From positions 3,038,001 through 3,102,000 of the forward strand of contig NZ_VWWO01000001.1 of the NCBI RefSeq assembly GCF_011752935.1: DNA of 64,000 nt. The letters are read 5' to 3'. The notes beneath the pieces were generated by a model. That model searched no databases and was not told the origin of the DNA. It saw only the letters and a program-made list of their open reading frames with translations. This DNA is from Chitinophaga sp. Cy-1792 (GTDB lineage Bacteria; Bacteroidota; Bacteroidia; Chitinophagales; Chitinophagaceae). Both the position numbers and the translations under genes were made by a program. Numbering within the stretch: the stretch's first letter is position 1; every line of letters begins with the position of its first letter. Shown here one piece after another: positions 26,084 to 35,695 of this stretch.

Positions 26084-27379
26084 TTATAAGGCATCTGCCA
26101 CTATAAAACAACTACCACATACCAATATCATATCATCGGGCTGCGCATGTTGTTTAGCTGCCTGCAATGCAAGCTGAACAGTCGAAAAAGGTTTTCCTTC
26201 CAGGCCATGCGCAGCTGCCATTTCTGTCAGCGCAACCTCGTCCAGTGCACGTGGAATCTGTGCCTTACTAAAGTAGTAACTCGCATTGGATGGAAATAAA
26301 GGCAATACTTTATCTACTTCTTTATCTTTTACAAAACCGGTAACGATATGCAGATGTGTATAGGTCATATGCCTTAACTGCTGCATGATTTCAGTAATCC
26401 CGGCTTCGTTATGCCCTACATCATAAACCGTTAATGGATGTTCGTTTACGACTTCCCAGCGGCCACGGAGTCCGGTCAGTTTTTTCACGTGTGATAAAGC
26501 GGTGGTGATATGCTCCTGTGTGATGTTCCAGCCTTTCTCCTGCATAATACCAGCAACCGTCAGCACACCCATTACATTCTTTTCCTGGTATTGCCCGTTG
26601 AGGTCCAGTTTGTAATGATGGGTCTGGTTCTGACGTATATTCAGTAATGTTAGTTCGAGATGTGTATTGGTAATATTGGTACCTGTGGCAGAACCCATCC
26701 AGCGTTCATCTGCAAAGGCCAGCGGCGCCTGCACGGCGGCGGCTTTTTCAATGAATACCTCTTTGGTTTCTATTTGTCTTTCGCTGATCACGGCCGGTAT
26801 ACCTGGTTTGATGATGCCTGCCTTTTCGCCTGCTATCAGGGCAAGTGTATCTCCCAGCAGATTTTTATGATCATAGCTGATATTGGTGATAAGGGAAACT
26901 TCCGGTGTGATAACGTTGGTGCTGTCTATCCGGCCGCCCAGTCCCACTTCTATGATGGCGATATCTACCTGCTCCTGTGCAAAGTACTCAAAGGCCATTG
27001 CCACGGTCAGTTCAAAAAAAGACGGTTGAATCGCTGCAATCTGCGGCTTCATCTTCTCAGTAAAATCAACCACGAAATCTTCGCTGATCATTTTACCATC
27101 TATCTTAATTCTTTCTCTGAAATCGAGCAGGTGGGGAGAAGTATATAAGCCTGTTTTGTAGCCGGCCTGCTGGAAAATCGCTGCCAGCATATGACTGGAG
27201 CTGCCTTTGCCATTGGTGCCGGCTACGTGTATAGACTTGAACCGCTGATGCGGATTGTTGATGATATTAAGAAGTGCTATTGTGTTGTCCAGGTCTTTCT
27301 TGAAGGCGCTTTCTCCCAGTTTGGTAAACATGGGCAGCTGTGCAAAAAGAAAGTCCAGTGTCTCCTGATATTTTTGCAT
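26084..27379 (-). CDS. folC: Bifunctional folylpolyglutamate synthase/dihydrofolate synthase
   Basis: This Mur-ligase-family enzyme adds glutamate to dihydropteroate and folates. The 431-residue protein has the P-loop HVAGTNGKGSSSHMLA (about 50-65), the TGLYTSPHLLDFRERI segment, the metal-site EVGLGGRIDSTNVI block, and the C-terminal ligase domain beginning around GLRGRWEVV. It ends a minus-strand run of tonB-like, DUF5723 and folC genes. A TonB gene near folC is a familiar Bacteroidota arrangement. Confidence 0.93.
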   Translation of the reverse strand: MQKYQETLDFLFAQLPMFTKLGESAFKKDLDNTIALLNIINNPHQRFKSIHVAGTNGKGSSSHMLAAIFQQAGYKTGLYTSPHLLDFRERIKIDGKMISEDFVVDFTEKMKPQIAAIQPSFFELTVAMAFEYFAQEQVDIAIIEVGLGGRIDSTNVITPEVSLITNISYDHKNLLGDTLALIAGEKAGIIKPGIPAVISERQIETKEVFIEKAAAVQAPLAFADERWMGSATGTNITNTHLELTLLNIRQNQTHHYKLDLNGQYQEKNVMGVLTVAGIMQEKGWNITQEHITTALSHVKKLTGLRGRWEVVNEHPLTVYDVGHNEAGITEIMQQLRHMTYTHLHIVTGFVKDKEVDKVLPLFPSNASYYFSKAQIPRALDEVALTEMAAAHGLEGKPFSTVQLALQAAKQHAQPDDMILVCGSCFIVADAL

Positions 27380-27438
27380 GGTATTACATTCTTCTGAGCG
27401 AAGATAGATATTCCTGCAATTCCCACGATTTTTCCTTC

Positions 27439-28914
27439 TTAATTACTGTTTGCCGGACAACGGAGCTGACGTTTGCGCATGTGAAAAATACCACCGCCAT
27501 TAGGATCATTTTTCCCAAAAGGAATAAAGCGGAGGGCTACGTAAGCATCCGCATGATCAAGATTATGACGGAACAGGTTGGTAAAGAGGCTGTAGGAGCC
27601 AAAGATCAACGGTCCTAAACGGAATCCTGCACCCAGATCTGCCTGCCCGTTATGATTCAATACGAATGGCATATAGGCGCCAAAGTATTCCTTTTCATAA
27701 CGTGGTGTGATCATGAACTGTGTCATGCCATAGGTTTTGTAAATATTGTTTGGACCAGCATTTAGGGAGAGATCCAGATTTGCTGCAACAAAGAATTTAT
27801 CGTTGATATTATAATCTCCGGTGAGATGCAGCATGGTAGGCAGACTCATTTTAAAATGCGGATCGGTAGGCAGTGGTGTAAACAGGCTGTTCAGCTGCCT
27901 GGTATATTGTTTAATGCTCTGGTTCTTTTTATACAGCAGCGCATATGGATCGATGGATTCGGAGGCCAGCGCAAGATCTGTATTGGTAGGGGCTTTGGAG
28001 TAGCCTATCCGACCGATATCCGTAATAGAAAAGCCGATACGGAACTGGTAATCATCGGAGGCAGGGTTCCAGTGGTCGCCTACATAGTCGCCAAAGCCGT
28101 CGTTATCAGGTCTGTATTCGTATATGAGTCCGATGTCGGCGCCGATGCCACTGTTGCCATTAGGTTTCAGGTTGCTGAGAGAAGGTTTGTTCCAGTGTTC
28201 TATATTCTCGGTATAGGCATAACGCATAACGCCACTGCTCACGCTGCCGCTGCGGTTCGTGTTAAGGGTGAAGCGCGCATTGTCTACCGAACCGTACCCG
28301 GCAGCAACACCGGCAAGATATTTAATGGTAATGCCACCTTTCCAGATGCCGCCATAGGCATTGCGTAATACGCGGGCATAGCTGAGGGAGAATTCGTGCC
28401 AGATGTTGGTGGCAGCGGCGGCATGATTTATAGCGAAGGATTGGTTTTTATATTCGGGATTAGGGAAGTTATTTCCGAAGAAGTTGACTTGTTCTGTTGG
28501 GACATTTCCGCCATTGCTGCTGCTTCGTATGCGCCAGATGAAGGAGATGGTTTGTTTTTCGTCGATGGAATACATGACAGATGGCATCATGATTTCGGCC
28601 ATTTCCCAGGCGTTCTGTCTTCTTCTTGCGGCGGTATCAAGGAAATAGTCCTGGTTTCTCCGAAACGTATCCGGCGGATGGAATAGCGCCTGCTTTGTAA
28701 TTTTCATGTAGGTGTTGCCTGCTTTGGCGTCAACACCAAAGATGTTGAGGTCCCATTTGTACCTGGTGGCAGCGGCGCTGGCCGGATTGGATAGGATACC
28801 GTATACACCGGCATAATTGCTTTGGTGAAACCCGGCAAAAGTCTGGGCCGATGCGGATATACCGCACGACGAGGCCAAAACAGCAGCAAATAGGATCTTT
28901 CTAACAGTAGTCAT
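27439..28914 (-). CDS. DUF5723-type outer-membrane protein
   Basis: This 491-residue secreted protein has a signal peptide (about 1-24, cleavage after SASAQ) and begins QTFAGFHQSNYAGVYGILSNPASAAATRYKWDLNIFGVD, the start typical of DUF5723 proteins. The rest is a series of amphipathic strands (FRIGFSITDIGRIGYSK, FFVAANLDLSLNAG), pointing to a FadL/PorV-like beta-barrel in the outer membrane. The exact function is unknown. It lies between tonB and folC on the same strand. Confidence 0.75.
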   Translation of the reverse strand: MTTVRKILFAAVLASSCGISASAQTFAGFHQSNYAGVYGILSNPASAAATRYKWDLNIFGVDAKAGNTYMKITKQALFHPPDTFRRNQDYFLDTAARRRQNAWEMAEIMMPSVMYSIDEKQTISFIWRIRSSSNGGNVPTEQVNFFGNNFPNPEYKNQSFAINHAAAATNIWHEFSLSYARVLRNAYGGIWKGGITIKYLAGVAAGYGSVDNARFTLNTNRSGSVSSGVMRYAYTENIEHWNKPSLSNLKPNGNSGIGADIGLIYEYRPDNDGFGDYVGDHWNPASDDYQFRIGFSITDIGRIGYSKAPTNTDLALASESIDPYALLYKKNQSIKQYTRQLNSLFTPLPTDPHFKMSLPTMLHLTGDYNINDKFFVAANLDLSLNAGPNNIYKTYGMTQFMITPRYEKEYFGAYMPFVLNHNGQADLGAGFRLGPLIFGSYSLFTNLFRHNLDHADAYVALRFIPFGKNDPNGGGIFHMRKRQLRCPANSN

Positions 28915-29091
28915 TTGTTGGCTCTGAAATAAAAAACGATGAATTATTGCGCATGAATGCTGCGCGTTCCTGTCATTGGTTCATAGGTCTGGTTACAAGG
29001 ACTGCAACAGGTTACAGCTTGATAACAAGATTCGGTTTCTCAATAGATATGCGCTCTTCACGATTCTTTGCTTACAAGATATGCTGCTATA

Positions 29092-29997
29092 TTACTCTGC
29101 TTTGAAATAAAAGCGTATCGGACCAAACTGTACTTCAGGTGCATCCGGGTTAGCGTTATATTTCATTTGCATTGCTGCTTTACGTGCGATTTCGATAAGA
29201 CGGTCGTTGCTGATGGTAGATCCGCTCATGGTATAATTGGCTGCTATCACATTTCCCTGCCTGTCTACCTTGATATTGATGGCGACGTAGCCGGTCTCAT
29301 CGCTGTCGTAGGTTACACTTGGTTTACCTACCAGGCTTCTTCCTTTCAGTGCAAAGTCAGAACGGCCGCCGCCGAGTCCGCCGCCACCCGTATATCCCTT
29401 AGCGTTAGGATCTCCGTTGATCTGGCCTCTGTCGCCGGGTTTGCCGGTATTGCCCTCACCAGGAGAGTTGTTGGAGCCATTGGCGCCATTACCGCTATGT
29501 GCGTTATTGGTGGCTACACCACCGAACACTGCTTTAGGCTTGGCCACAGGTGCAGGAGGTGCAGGTTTTTCTGCAGGAGGAGTTGGAGCAGGTTTTTTTA
29601 CTGGTTTTGCAGGTTTCTCCGGTTTTGGTTCCAGTGTTTTAGGCAGTTCTTTAGGAGGCTTTACAACTGGTTTCTCTGGTTTCTTCACTTCAGGCGCGTC
29701 GGCGTCATTATCTGTCGCGATGTCCTGTGGAGGTGTTGCATTGTCTTTGGCGACTTCCTGCTGCGGTACCGCTTCAGGTGCCGGTGTTTCAGCAGCCGGA
29801 GGATTAGGGTCAAGCGGTTGAACCTCTCCCATACCATCATCGGAAGTACCGAGGTTCACTTCCATGCCAAGGTCCTGATTGGGTGGGGGAGGAGGTGCTG
29901 AAAAGCCTGCGAATAACAGTGCTACTAACAGTAACGCATGTACGCCGATTGTTACACCTAAGGCCTGTATATTTTTCTTCCCGTTTTTTTCCTCCAT
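29092..29997 (-). CDS. TonB-like energy transducer
   Basis: This 301-residue protein has an uncleaved N-terminal membrane anchor (ALGVTIGVHALLLVALLFAG, about 12-31). A long Pro/Lys/Glu-rich spacer (about 35-155) could span the periplasm, followed by a Gly/Asn-rich hinge. The C-terminal domain (about 215-300: TGYVAINIKVDRQGNVIAANYTMSGS and ARKAAMQMKY) has the TonB/TolA-type fold that couples the inner-membrane ExbBD motor to outer-membrane receptors. No exbB or exbD lies beside it. It is divergent from the MFS gene. Confidence 0.82.
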   Translation of the reverse strand: MEEKNGKKNIQALGVTIGVHALLLVALLFAGFSAPPPPPNQDLGMEVNLGTSDDGMGEVQPLDPNPPAAETPAPEAVPQQEVAKDNATPPQDIATDNDADAPEVKKPEKPVVKPPKELPKTLEPKPEKPAKPVKKPAPTPPAEKPAPPAPVAKPKAVFGGVATNNAHSGNGANGSNNSPGEGNTGKPGDRGQINGDPNAKGYTGGGGLGGGRSDFALKGRSLVGKPSVTYDSDETGYVAINIKVDRQGNVIAANYTMSGSTISNDRLIEIARKAAMQMKYNANPDAPEVQFGPIRFYFKAE

Positions 29998-30068
29998 TGG
30001 TAGCTACTTATAAACGCTTCAAAGTTAAGAATTACGCATTATGTTATGCTAATATCTGATTAATATTT

Positions 30069-30076
30069 TATTTTTG
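30069..30076 (+). promoter_or_regulatory. -7 element of the MFS gene
   Basis: TATTTTTG matches TAnnTTTG and lies ten bases before the ATG at 30086, implying a nearly leaderless transcript. It covers a TTG at 30074 that therefore cannot be the start. Confidence 0.5.
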
Positions 30077-30085
30077 TGTCCCTTC

Positions 30086-31294
30086 ATGAAACCGCTCCAT
30101 CATACAATCTCGTTATACCGTAATGCCTATTCCGGACTAGCTCCTGCTACATGGTGGCTTTCACTGGTTTTGCTGATCAACCGTAGTGGTACTATGGTAA
30201 TACCGTTTATGACGGTTTATCTTACACAGCACCTTCATTTTTCCATTGGCCAGGCCGGCATGGTGATGGCCTGTTTCGGAACAGGCGCCATCGTTGGTGC
30301 AACGCTTGGCGGCTGGCTGTCGGACCGTATCGGGTTTTACCAGGTACAGTTCTGGAGCCTATTCCTTAACGGATTATTATTCATTTTATTGGGTCAGATG
30401 CATACCTTTCCGCAAATCTGCGCCTGTGTATTTGTGCTGAGTTCTGTCGGTGATGCCTTCCGGCCCGCCAACAGTGTGGCTATTGCAGCCTACAGCAAAC
30501 CCGAAAACAGGACCCGTTCCTATGCGCTGAATCGTTTAGCCGTTAACTTAGGATGGTCCGTCGGGCCGGCTATAGGTGGTATCCTGGCCAGTTTCAGCTA
30601 TAACCTGCTGTTCTGGGTGGACGGTGCTACCTGTATGTTCGCTGCCATTCTCATGCGCGTGTTCCTGCCGCCGGTACCCGCTCCCGCCAAAAGTCATGCC
30701 GATAAAACCGAAAATAAGGATTCAGTCTGGTCAGATAAAATCTATATCCGGTTTTTATTTTTTGCGATGATCAACGCGATCTGTCTCTTCCAGTTTAATA
30801 GCATTGTGCCCCTGTTTTTCAAAGAGGTACTCCATATGCAGGAATGGGCCATCGGGTTGAACATGTCTATCAACGGCATCATGATCGCCGTGATAGAAAT
30901 GGTGATGATCTATCACCTGGAAGGACGATATCCTAACCTGATCTTCATTACCCGTGGGGCACTGATGGTTTGTGCTGCCTATATCTTCCTGGCAGTAATG
31001 CCACCGGTATGGGCCTGTGCTTCTGCGTTTATGGTTATTATCACCTTCGGTGAGATGTTCAGCCTTCCTTTTATGAACAGTTTCTGGATACAACGAAGTA
31101 AAGACCATAGCCGCGGACAATACGCGGCACTATACACGATTTCCTATTCTGTCGCCAATATCGTTTCGCCTACTTCCGGCGCTTTTGTAGTAGGCCACCT
31201 GGGATTTCGTTTATGGTGGATCATTACCGCAGGTGGTTGTATTTTGTCTGCCGCAGGCTTTTATTGGTTGCAGAAGAAAATGGTGAAATCATAG
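30086..31294 (+). CDS. MFS transporter
   Basis: This 402-residue protein has about 12 hydrophobic helices in two halves. The loop between helices 2 and 3 carries the major-facilitator signature GGWLSDRIGFYQVQFWS. FRPANSVAIAAYSKPENRTRSYALNRLAVNLGWSVGPAIGG is typical of the drug-efflux-like MFS branch. The central cytoplasmic loop (about 195-215) is charged. The substrate is unknown. Translation is set at the ATG 30086 because the earlier TTG lies in the promoter. An AraC regulator gene follows 195 bases later and may respond to the same compound. Confidence 0.88.
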   Translation: MKPLHHTISLYRNAYSGLAPATWWLSLVLLINRSGTMVIPFMTVYLTQHLHFSIGQAGMVMACFGTGAIVGATLGGWLSDRIGFYQVQFWSLFLNGLLFILLGQMHTFPQICACVFVLSSVGDAFRPANSVAIAAYSKPENRTRSYALNRLAVNLGWSVGPAIGGILASFSYNLLFWVDGATCMFAAILMRVFLPPVPAPAKSHADKTENKDSVWSDKIYIRFLFFAMINAICLFQFNSIVPLFFKEVLHMQEWAIGLNMSINGIMIAVIEMVMIYHLEGRYPNLIFITRGALMVCAAYIFLAVMPPVWACASAFMVIITFGEMFSLPFMNSFWIQRSKDHSRGQYAALYTISYSVANIVSPTSGAFVVGHLGFRLWWIITAGGCILSAAGFYWLQKKMVKS

Positions 31295-31320
31295 TCATTA
31301 ACTGCCTATGTATCTCTCCG

Positions 31321-31395
31321 GCGAAGAATCCGGGTCGCCATTGGCGACCCGGATTCTTCGCTTTTGCGGCTGCCGAAGGCAGCCGCAAAAGCGAA
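31321..31395. repeat. Two overlapping long perfect palindromes
   Basis: Palindrome 1 (31321-31361) has 20-base arms starting GCGAAGAATCCGGG around a single central base. Palindrome 2 (31357-31395) has 18-base arms starting TTCGCTTTTGCGG around GAA. They share 31357-31361, so both cannot be fully extruded or folded at once. TTTT follows palindrome 1, so it might act as a terminator for the MFS gene, but the length and perfection are unusual. Confidence 0.7.
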
Positions 31396-31488
31396 TTAAC
31401 AAATAGAAGAAAAACAAAAATTGTTAAACGATATACAAATATTGTCCTGATCTTGACAAATTCGGCAAAAAATGAGTAAAATTGGTAA

Positions 31489-32409
31489 ATGAAAGTTATC
31501 CAATTTACCGTTCCGGTCGCTGATGAAGGCTCCGTTGTAGTACAGGAGGACATCTTACCATATTTCTACCATTACCTGCACCGCCACAAGGAGGCGCAGA
31601 TCACCCTTATCATCAAAGGGGAAGGTACCCTTATCACCGGTAACTATACGCAGCCATTCAAGGCCGGAGAGATATATGTTATCGGCGCTAACCAGCCGCA
31701 TATGTTTAAGGGCGATGCCAAATACTTCGAAAATCAGCAGGAGAAAAATATACACGCCATACATATCTTCTTTGACCATGAACATGCGCTGCAAGGTCTG
31801 CTGGCGCTGCCTGAAATGGAGGGCGTCCGTAAGTTCCTGCAACAGTCAAAGTTCAGCCTGCAACTGCCGGCCATGTTCGAAGAGCGATTTGGACCGGATA
31901 TAGTACGTATCTCCAGACTGACAGGTGCCGAAAGGCTCCTGGCCTTTATGCAGCTGCTTCTGCAAATGACTAAACAGGTGAAGGAATGGAAGTCATTATC
32001 TACCGGCTTCTCCCGCTACGCTTACAGTGAATCGGAAGGTTTGCGCATGAATGATATCTACCAGTATACACTGGAACATTATGCAGAAAATATCACCCTG
32101 GGGAAAATTGCTTCTGTGGCTCATCTTACCACATATGCCTTCTGCAAATACTTTAAAAAACATACGCGTAAAACATACCTGGAATTCCTCAACGAAATCC
32201 GTATCAATATAGCCTGTAAAAAGATTATCAGCGGGGAATACGACAGCATTGCTTCGGTTGCCTATGCTACCGGTTATAACAATCCTATTACCTTCAACAG
32301 GGTATTCAGGAAGATTACCGGCATGTCGCCTTCCACCTACGCCCGGCAATACCGATTCGGTATGGAAACCGCTGCCAGAGACGGTGTGCTGTTATCATTA
32401 GAATCCTGA
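31489..32409 (+). CDS. AraC-family regulator with N-terminal cupin
   Basis: This 306-residue regulator has an N-terminal cupin ligand domain (about 25-100: HRHKEAQITLIIKGEGTLITGN, GEIYVIGANQPHMF). The C-terminal AraC HTH is about 195-295 (ITLGKIASVAHLTTYAFCKYFKKHTRKT and SIASVAYATGYNNPITFNRVFRKITGMSPSTYA). Such proteins usually sense a small molecule such as a sugar. It follows the MFS gene on the same strand, separated by the double palindrome, and may control that transporter. It converges on the radical SAM gene. Confidence 0.88.
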   Translation: MKVIQFTVPVADEGSVVVQEDILPYFYHYLHRHKEAQITLIIKGEGTLITGNYTQPFKAGEIYVIGANQPHMFKGDAKYFENQQEKNIHAIHIFFDHEHALQGLLALPEMEGVRKFLQQSKFSLQLPAMFEERFGPDIVRISRLTGAERLLAFMQLLLQMTKQVKEWKSLSTGFSRYAYSESEGLRMNDIYQYTLEHYAENITLGKIASVAHLTTYAFCKYFKKHTRKTYLEFLNEIRINIACKKIISGEYDSIASVAYATGYNNPITFNRVFRKITGMSPSTYARQYRFGMETAARDGVLLSLES

Positions 32410-32432
32410 CACAACAAAATCTAGATAAAAAA

Positions 32433-32475
32433 AATCCCGTCTCTATTGAGTAGAGGCGGGATTTATATTTTTAGA
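32433..32475. terminator. Terminator between convergent AraC and radical SAM genes
   Basis: ATCCCGTCTCT pairs with AGAGGCGGGAT (one G-T pair). A-rich and T-rich flanks allow use in both directions. Confidence 0.8.
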
Positions 32476-32488
32476 GAATATCGTACAA

Positions 32489-33790
32489 TTAATGTGCGAA
32501 ATCTTCCATGTAATCTCCTTTAATACGCTCCATCGGCGGATTGAAGTAACCATATTTCAGATCAGGGAATTCCTCCTGGATCATTTCCAGCAGCTGCTTC
32601 ATACCGTAACAGTCGCCCGTTTCAGTAATATTCATTCTGCCCATGTACCAGTCCGGATCAATGTTGAAGTTACGCCACTGGATCATATTCAGGCCTGTTT
32701 CACGTATCAGTTTACGCAGGGCCTGGTATTCATCTTCGCTATCGGTAATGCCAGGGAATACGAAGTAGTTGATGGATGTCCAGCCACCGAATTCACGTAC
32801 CACTTTCAGGCTCTCCACGATATCTTCAAACTGGTAGTTGTTAGGACGATAGTATGGTGTATAGTATTTCTCCTGTGCGGAGTTCATACTTACACGGATA
32901 CTGTTGAGTCCGGCCTCACACAATGCGCGCACTGCATCAGGCTTGCTACCGTTGGTGTTGATATTGATGCTGCCTTTAGGCGTATGTTTTCTTATTTCGA
33001 TAATAGATTCGCGGATGGTTTCCCACATTAGCAGTGGCTCGCCTTCGCAACCCTGTCCGAAGCTAACGATAGGGAAAGGTGCTGTTTCCAGGTGAGGAAC
33101 CGTATATTCAACGATCTCTTCTGCCGTAGGCTTGAAACGCAGACGGTCCTGGGTAGATACGATGCTTTCTTCTTCCGGCTGGAAGGAGATACAACCTACA
33201 CAGTTGGCATTACATGCAGGAGAGGAAGGAATAGGACATTCCCATCTTCCCATAAAATAATTACGGGCAGCAGGACAATGATAGGTCAGCGCGCAGTTTT
33301 CTGCGAGATGCTGTACCAGTCTGTTATGCGGATAGGCTTCCAGCAGTTGGTTTACGCCCTGTTTTACTTTTTTGTCGTCGAAGCCGGCACATTCCTGACG
33401 GATATCCGCTTCGATACGGGTAGCAGGTACATAGAACTTACCATCGAGCCAGCCTACTGCGGTATAGCAGAAGAGCGGCAGGGTAGGTGCGTCTGGCATG
33501 GTTTCATATGCAGCCAGGTAAAAGCCGGTATGCGCAGGTGGAATAAAAGCGGCTACTGCCCAGCCTTTATCACACAGCTGCATTTCTCCGTTTTCCACGC
33601 TGATACCGATACCACGACGGCCGGGAAGTTCATATAAATTTCCGCCTTCGGGTAATTCTATCCACTCATCGGCTTCAACAGGCCATGCATCCCAGCCACT
33701 GCGGCCGGTTACGGTCATTGAAGTGTCTTCAAAGATATTACCGTTCCCGTCGGAATAAAGTATATAAGGTGTTTGCTTTAATACCGCCAT
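32489..33790 (-). CDS. Radical SAM protein
   Basis: This 433-residue enzyme carries the CxxxCxxC [4Fe-4S] motif as CNANCVGC (about 185). SFGQGCEGEPLL follows as the SAM-site motif, then a TIM-barrel-like region (NTNGSKPDAVRALCEAGLNSIRVSMNSAQ) and a C-terminal RNFNIDPDWYMGRM block. The first 150 residues form an extra domain with beta character. The substrate is unknown. I chose the ATG at 33790; the longer frame from 33841 would overlap the preceding gene. It is last in a minus-strand unit with the ureohydrolase and a membrane protein. Confidence 0.82.
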   Translation of the reverse strand: MAVLKQTPYILYSDGNGNIFEDTSMTVTGRSGWDAWPVEADEWIELPEGGNLYELPGRRGIGISVENGEMQLCDKGWAVAAFIPPAHTGFYLAAYETMPDAPTLPLFCYTAVGWLDGKFYVPATRIEADIRQECAGFDDKKVKQGVNQLLEAYPHNRLVQHLAENCALTYHCPAARNYFMGRWECPIPSSPACNANCVGCISFQPEEESIVSTQDRLRFKPTAEEIVEYTVPHLETAPFPIVSFGQGCEGEPLLMWETIRESIIEIRKHTPKGSININTNGSKPDAVRALCEAGLNSIRVSMNSAQEKYYTPYYRPNNYQFEDIVESLKVVREFGGWTSINYFVFPGITDSEDEYQALRKLIRETGLNMIQWRNFNIDPDWYMGRMNITETGDCYGMKQLLEMIQEEFPDLKYGYFNPPMERIKGDYMEDFAH

Positions 33791-33819
33791 AATTCTTATT
33801 AATAATGATACAGGCTTCT

Positions 33820-34407
33820 TTATGAAAGCCTGCTTTTGCAAAATGCGTTAACTGCTTCCTGTTCTTCCTTACCAGGCAGATCGATGGTTTCTAACTGCAG
33901 GATCTTGTTTGTTCTGAAATCTATTGTAAACAGGTCGTTACGCAAAATTACATTATTCAGCTCGTTCCAGCCAATCTGCCTCGGAGTGAAGGTTCCTGGC
34001 ACTTCTATGCCATTCTCATCCATCCTCAGCCACGTTGGCTGCAATATTTTATATTCTGCCCATCCGATGAAACCCAGGCCCAAACCGATGATAATCAGCT
34101 GTAAAGCGCCCAGTGGCTGCAGGTGCGACAGGAAATACAAACTGCCGGTCAGACTTACAAATACCTGTAAAAGTCTGGTAAAAGTATTGGCAGAGGCAAA
34201 ATTGCGGAACTTCTTGGCCAGGAAGGGGAACAGCACGCTGAAAAGCCCTACCAGCAAAAAGGCAACCGCCAGTAACCAACTCGGATGTTCGCTCCTGGTA
34301 ACAGCGATGGCATTTACCAGTAACACCACCCCGGCCACACCATGCATGACAGGCAATAAGCGCAATCTGCTGTTGGCATTGGGATGAATGATTCGCAGTC
34401 TGTACAT
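33820..34407 (-). CDS. Membrane protein with PH-like C-terminal part
   Basis: This 195-residue protein has about four membrane helices (about 18-36, 46-65, 80-95, 100-117). They are followed by a cytoplasmic beta-rich tail (WLRMDENGIEVPGTFTPRQIGWNELNNVILRNDLFTIDF), which resembles the bacterial PH / DUF304-like sensors of membrane proteins. The function is unknown. Its start lies 7 bases after the ureohydrolase stop, so translation is probably coupled, and the radical SAM gene follows 29 bases on. Confidence 0.65.
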   Translation of the reverse strand: MYRLRIIHPNANSRLRLLPVMHGVAGVVLLVNAIAVTRSEHPSWLLAVAFLLVGLFSVLFPFLAKKFRNFASANTFTRLLQVFVSLTGSLYFLSHLQPLGALQLIIIGLGLGFIGWAEYKILQPTWLRMDENGIEVPGTFTPRQIGWNELNNVILRNDLFTIDFRTNKILQLETIDLPGKEEQEAVNAFCKSRLS

Positions 34408-34414
34408 AGATATA

Positions 34415-35458
34415 TTATTGATTAGCGCTTACCAGCAGGTTACAGAGTTTGAACAGTACACGTGCACCTACGTTGGCATCCCATTCGTCGTGGGAAGCAG
34501 CTACTTCGTTCAGATCGAAACCGATCAGCTGACGGCCACTCGCGATAACACGTTTGAACAGGTAATAGATCTGCTCTGTTTCAAAACCGCCACTCACCGG
34601 TGTACCGGTATGCGGACATAATTTAGGATCCAGTCCGTCAATGTCGAAGCTGATATAAACCTGCTGCGGTAAAGTTGCAACGATGCTGTCGCAGATGGCT
34701 TTCCAGGTTTCACCCTCGAATTGTCTTTCCTTGATGTCTTTATCGAAGAAAGTCACCACACGGCCTTCACTATTGTTGATATAGTCCACTTCTTCTTCAC
34801 AATAGTCACGGATACCTACCTGTACCAGCTTTTTCAGCTGTGGTACTTCGGCCAGTGCATTGAACATGATAGAAGCGTGAGAATATTTGAATCCTTCGTA
34901 GGCATCACGGAGGTCGCAGTGTGCATCGATCTGGAGGATACCGAAATCGCCTTTGTGTTCACCGATAGCTTTGAAGAAGCCAAGCGGCGTACTGTGGTCA
35001 CCACCTACCAGGCCAACCAGCTTGCCGTTTGCCAGCAGTTCACGGGTTTGGGTATACACCCATTCGTTCATTGCTTTGGTGCCGCTGTTAACATCCACTA
35101 CGGTTTTTTTCAGAAATTCATTTTCTGAAATATCTCCGCCTTCTGTCAGGAATTTCAGATAAAGTTCTGCTTCTTTACGCAGATAATCAGAGCGTAATAA
35201 CAGGTGTTTGTCTGGTTCACGCATGAAAAAGCCTGCTTTCCAGCCATCTTTTACATCTGCATCGTACAGGTCTACCTGGAAGGAAGCCCTGAAAATATGC
35301 TCAGGACCACGGGCGGTACCATTGCTATAAGATACAGTTACTTCCCATGGAACTGGTAATAATACCAGTTTCGCATCTTCTTCCTGAAAGGGAAGTCCGA
35401 AAATGTTGTTCGACAGGAGGCCCACTGAGTTGGGGTCAAATTGAGATAAATCAGCCAT
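34415..35458 (-). CDS. Agmatinase/arginase/formimidoylglutamase-family ureohydrolase
   Basis: This 347-residue manganese enzyme hydrolyses a guanidino or formimino group. All metal ligands are visible: GGDHS, DAHCDLRDA and SFDIDGLDP, in family order. It carries insertions of the kind seen in the Bacteroidota agmatinase-like branch, so the substrate (agmatine, arginine, formimidoylglutamate or another guanidine) cannot be decided from sequence alone. It is the first gene of a minus-strand unit with a membrane protein and a radical SAM enzyme, and is divergent from ccmE. Confidence 0.85.
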   Translation of the reverse strand: MADLSQFDPNSVGLLSNNIFGLPFQEEDAKLVLLPVPWEVTVSYSNGTARGPEHIFRASFQVDLYDADVKDGWKAGFFMREPDKHLLLRSDYLRKEAELYLKFLTEGGDISENEFLKKTVVDVNSGTKAMNEWVYTQTRELLANGKLVGLVGGDHSTPLGFFKAIGEHKGDFGILQIDAHCDLRDAYEGFKYSHASIMFNALAEVPQLKKLVQVGIRDYCEEEVDYINNSEGRVVTFFDKDIKERQFEGETWKAICDSIVATLPQQVYISFDIDGLDPKLCPHTGTPVSGGFETEQIYYLFKRVIASGRQLIGFDLNEVAASHDEWDANVGARVLFKLCNLLVSANQ

Positions 35459-35578
35459 GATAAAATCTTACATTTCTAAATTCCGCGCAAAGATACTATT
35501 ATGTTTACTTACAGCCCGATTTCATTAAAAAAGAATTGCCTTTTATATAAATTTTGTCGTCGGCAAGTCATTTTGCGT

Positions 35579-35586
35579 TAATTTTG
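35579..35586 (+). promoter_or_regulatory. -7 element of ccmE-ccmF
   Basis: TAATTTTG matches TAnnTTTG exactly, with TTTG 22 bases upstream (35553-35556). It places the start about 105 bases before the ccmE ATG. Confidence 0.5.
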
Positions 35587-35695
35587 CGCAATTAATCTGG
35601 AGTAGATAAGATCAGGTACATTGCAATGGATTTGAAATATAGAATGGTAAAGGGTTTTGCGCTTGTATCAATACAATAGGGAAGATAATTTTTAT

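Noticed and set aside
29068..29901. 277-codon plus-strand frame opposite the TonB gene
   Set aside because: It is the complement of the Pro/Gly-rich spacer of TonB and has low-complexity content.
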